Of a stretch of 20,520 nucleotides of DNA, positions 18,531 to 20,520 are shown one piece after another. This stretch comes from an uncultured Cyanobium sp. (GTDB taxonomy: Bacteria > Cyanobacteriota > Cyanobacteriia > PCC-6307 > Cyanobiaceae): NCBI GenBank assembly GCA_937919075.1, contig CALFOF010000017.1, positions 1 to 20,520 on the forward strand. Direction: 5' to 3'. The position numbers were made by a program, and so were the translations under genes. The notes below the pieces were generated by a model. The model did not search any database and was not told where the DNA came from. It worked only from the letters and a program-made list of their open reading frames with translations. The stretch's first letter is position 1. Each line of letters begins with the position of its first letter.

Positions 18531-18866
18531 TCAGCGGTCGGTGAGGGCCTGAAGAATCAGCGCAGGCTTGTAGAGAAGGAACCCGACAAGCGAGGGCACG
18601 ATTTCCAGGAATGGCAGCCGTGAAGCTGCCAGCACTAGCACGATCGGCACAAGCAATTGTGACTTGCCGACCGAGCGCTTGTCGCCGCCGATGCGGGCGA
18701 CACTGCGAGCCAGCAAGCGCATGTAAAGCATGCCGGCCAGAGCGCCCACAGCGAGGCTCAAGGCGGTGGAACGATCGAACAGGAAGGAAGCAACAACAAC
18801 AGCAAACGCTGAAAGAATCAACGTGGCCAGAAGGATGCGGCGCTGCAACCTGGTGTAGTCCTCCAT
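18531..18866 (-). CDS. atp1: Atp1 (ATP synthase protein I, UncI-like assembly factor)
   Basis: Atp1 is the small membrane protein at the head of many cyanobacterial atp operons, thought from work on relatives to help assemble the c-ring. From the ATG at 18864-18866 the product is 111 residues beginning MEDYTRLQRRILLATLILS. It has four hydrophobic segments: ILLATLILSAFAVVVASFLF, TALSLAVGALAGMLYMRLLA, LLVPIVLVLAASRLPFLEIV and VGFLLYKPALILQAL. This start matches the usual family N-terminus. The frame stays open 85 codons further to an ATG at 19119-19121; that part is soluble-looking and I treat it as leader, though a longer protein is possible. It lies first in the operon, before subunit a. Confidence 0.85.
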   Translation of the reverse strand: MEDYTRLQRRILLATLILSAFAVVVASFLFDRSTALSLAVGALAGMLYMRLLARSVARIGGDKRSVGKSQLLVPIVLVLAASRLPFLEIVPSLVGFLLYKPALILQALTDR

Positions 18867-19172
18867 ACCATTGGCCAGCGTGGCCTCGGTCTGGGGTGCT
18901 GCGACAGGTTCAACCGGTTGGATCAGAAGCGGGACCTCGGAGGATCGTCCTGAGAGATCTCGGAGGAGCGCGGCCCGCAGGTCGTTGATTTCCTGGGGAG
19001 GAAAAACGACCGTGGTCTCGGTACTCAGCACCTGACGGGAGCCGCTGGAGACACCCCCGGCAGTCATGCCGGAAGTGATCTTCGACGCGTCGGGAAGAGC
19101 CTGCAAACGCCCCAAATCCATTGGAAAGGCGGCCGGAATCTATCACGGAGCCGTCACAGCTCCCTTGCCGTT
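18867..19172. other. Leader/promoter stretch of the main ATP synthase operon
   Basis: With the short Atp1 start, these 306 bases lie between the methyltransferase stop and atp1, and should hold the operon promoter. The minus-strand frame is open through 19121 (85 codons), so part may instead be a real N-terminal extension of Atp1. A weak hairpin lies just beyond the methyltransferase stop (GGAGC/GGCTCC-type pairing near 19147-19163), followed by TGATAGATT. No convincing -35/-10 pair or T-tract terminator was found. Confidence 0.5.
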
Positions 19173-20465
19173 TCACGCTGGCGCTGGTGCGCTAAGCAAC
19201 AGCAAACGGTGCTGCCAGAGCCAGCGGGCGCCAGAGGCGATGCGGGCAGGTTCCCAGGCGAGGGGCAGCCCTGAGAGCGCCGTAGCCGGAGGCGCCTGGT
19301 CGATCCGCGTGAGCAGATCCACGGCATCCGCCGTGAGGTCAAGGGGCCGCAGATCGGGGTCGAGCAGGCTGGCACCAGGCCAGCCCCAGAGGCAGGGGTT
19401 GCGGCAGCCATGGGCTGCCAGCAGCGTGGCGTCGTCCTCCCAGGTTTGCCTGGGCAGCTCTCCACGGCTAAGGAAGAACTCAAAGTGGCTGATGTCCGGG
19501 TCGAGGGCTTCCACCAACGCCCAACGCTCGCGCTCGGGCAGGGCGCAGGCACGTTCAAGCAGCTCCCCTGACAACAACCGGGCCGGATCCCAGACCTGGG
19601 GATTGGAGAAGCCAGCGAAGCTCAGGTCGGCCTGATCAACGAAATCGAACAGACGCTTGATGTCGTAGCTGGTCTCCTGCGGGTGGAGATACATGTCGGC
19701 GAAATTGGCGTCAGCCGCCGTATCGAGCGCCCAACGCTGCTCGTGATGGAGGCGCAGGCGGTTGGCCGGCGGCAGAGCATCAAACAGTTGGCGCCCCAGC
19801 CGCAGGCCCTCACCATCGCCATGCACACCCATCAGCGAGAGCGCGGCCTGAACGCGGTGGATCTCCCAGCGCCCCCCATCTGCGTACAGAAAGAGGTGCA
19901 GAAGTCCGCCCGGACGCAGCAACGCTGCCAGGGCCTTCAGGCCGGCTTCCGGTTGGCGCAGGTGGTGCAGCACCCCTACGGAATTGATCAGGTCAAAGGG
20001 GCCTTCGCCCTGGAGGTCCAGCAGGCTGCGCTGCTCGATCCGCAGGGAGCCGGCTGCCCTGGCGCCGCCCGAGCGCTCCAGCCGCCGGCGTGCCACCTCC
20101 AGCGTGCCAGGGCTGATGTCCACCGCCAGGATCTCAGCCCCGGGGTTGAGATGGGCGAGGTAGTCGGTGCTCACGCCAGTGCCACATCCGGCATCAAGGA
20201 GGCGCAGGGGCCCTGCTTGCGCCGGGAGCATCCCCGTGCAGGCACTCACCACGCAGGGATGGCACCAGCGCCAGTTGTACCCAGGCGGAGGACCGTCCTG
20301 CAAGGGATCGCCGGGGTAGGGAAAACGGTCGTAGAAGGAGCGCACCGCCGGTGTGGCGGCATCGGCGACTTGCTCGGACACTGGCAGAGGCTTGGAGAGG
20401 GGATGAGCGAGCTTTTCATGGCCGGCCCCTACCTGTGCCCCGCGCAGCGGCAAGGCTGCAAACAT
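19173..20465 (-). CDS. Class I SAM-dependent methyltransferase with a C-terminal extension
   Basis: A predicted Rossmann-fold methyltransferase of unknown substrate. After a variable N-terminus comes FYDRFPYPGDPLQDGPPPG, a segment shared by a cyanobacterial group. The SAM-binding motif is RLLDAGCGTGVSTDYLA (about residues 88-104), followed by ILAVDISPGTLEVARRRL (motif II), LINSVGVLHHL (motif IV) and LLRPGGLLHLFLY (motif VI). The last 200 residues form a second part, with an ETSYDIKRLFDFVDQADL segment, that I cannot assign to a named domain. The ATG at 20463-20465 gives 430 residues; a GTG at 20379-20381, nearer the conserved part, is an alternative start. It points towards the atp operon but is separated from atp1 by at least 51 bases. 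Substrate and pathway are not known. Confidence 0.87.
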   Translation of the reverse strand: MFAALPLRGAQVGAGHEKLAHPLSKPLPVSEQVADAATPAVRSFYDRFPYPGDPLQDGPPPGYNWRWCHPCVVSACTGMLPAQAGPLRLLDAGCGTGVSTDYLAHLNPGAEILAVDISPGTLEVARRRLERSGGARAAGSLRIEQRSLLDLQGEGPFDLINSVGVLHHLRQPEAGLKALAALLRPGGLLHLFLYADGGRWEIHRVQAALSLMGVHGDGEGLRLGRQLFDALPPANRLRLHHEQRWALDTAADANFADMYLHPQETSYDIKRLFDFVDQADLSFAGFSNPQVWDPARLLSGELLERACALPERERWALVEALDPDISHFEFFLSRGELPRQTWEDDATLLAAHGCRNPCLWGWPGASLLDPDLRPLDLTADAVDLLTRIDQAPPATALSGLPLAWEPARIASGARWLWQHRLLLLSAPAPA

Positions 20466-20520
20466 TTGTCTATGGCGGTGAAAAGGGCCGGAAGGTGAGC
20501 CGTACCCTGGCCAGGCCTGG

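Noticed and set aside
20466..20520. Possible start of a divergent plus-strand gene (GTG at 20495)
   Set aside because: Only 26 bases of the frame lie inside the window, which is too little to support a gene.

Overview
The window looks like about 20 kb of chromosome from a GC-rich picocyanobacterium of the Synechococcus/Cyanobium type. Four things support this. The F-type ATP synthase genes are split in the cyanobacterial way (a beta-epsilon pair, and a separate atp1-a-c-b'-b-delta-alpha-gamma operon). There are two distinct b-type subunits, b and b'. A PSRP-3/Ycf65-type ribosomal protein is present. The gamma subunit carries the cyanobacterial insertion without a regulatory cysteine pair. I see no RNA genes, IS elements, prophage genes or CRISPR array. 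Most of the content is core genome, and I found no clear candidate for a wholly new multi-gene system.

Layout from left to right. 1-1296 (+): the 3' part of the ATP synthase beta gene, then the whole epsilon gene. 1297-1649: an intergenic stretch with a bidirectional terminator and an unusual palindromic tandem repeat. 1650-2147 (-): PSRP-3. 2208-2984 (+): a HAD phosphatase whose catalytic motif lies upstream of any canonical start codon. 3030-4349 (-): Xaa-Pro aminopeptidase. 4460-9097 (+): a tightly coupled run of four genes with overlapping stops and starts, encoding a CNNM/DUF21 membrane protein, a DUF697-type GTPase, NadD and a glutamine-dependent NadE. 9173-10312 (+): alanine dehydrogenase. 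10319-12004 (-): a [2Fe-2S] ferredoxin, a small unrecognised protein and a DUF3326 protein, in overlapping frames. 12005-12350: a strongly G-skewed intergenic stretch with a 34-bp tandem repeat. 12351-18866 (-): the main ATP synthase operon, from atp1 to gamma, ending in a putative 2OG-Fe(II) oxygenase that overlaps the gamma gene. 19173-20465 (-): a class I SAM methyltransferase.

Functionally, the two ATP synthase clusters lie under 12 kb apart and are transcribed towards each other; together with the part of atpB outside the window they would supply every F1Fo subunit. The genes between them concern NAD synthesis, nitrogen/alanine metabolism, protein turnover and probable ion transport. The points most worth a second look are: the HAD gene start; the perfect hairpins on both sides of the c-subunit gene; the oxygenase at the end of the ATP synthase operon; the ferredoxin-DUF3326 cluster; and the two repeat-bearing intergenic stretches. 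Few genes have a clear Shine-Dalgarno sequence, and several have pyrimidine-rich leaders, so many start assignments are only moderately certain.
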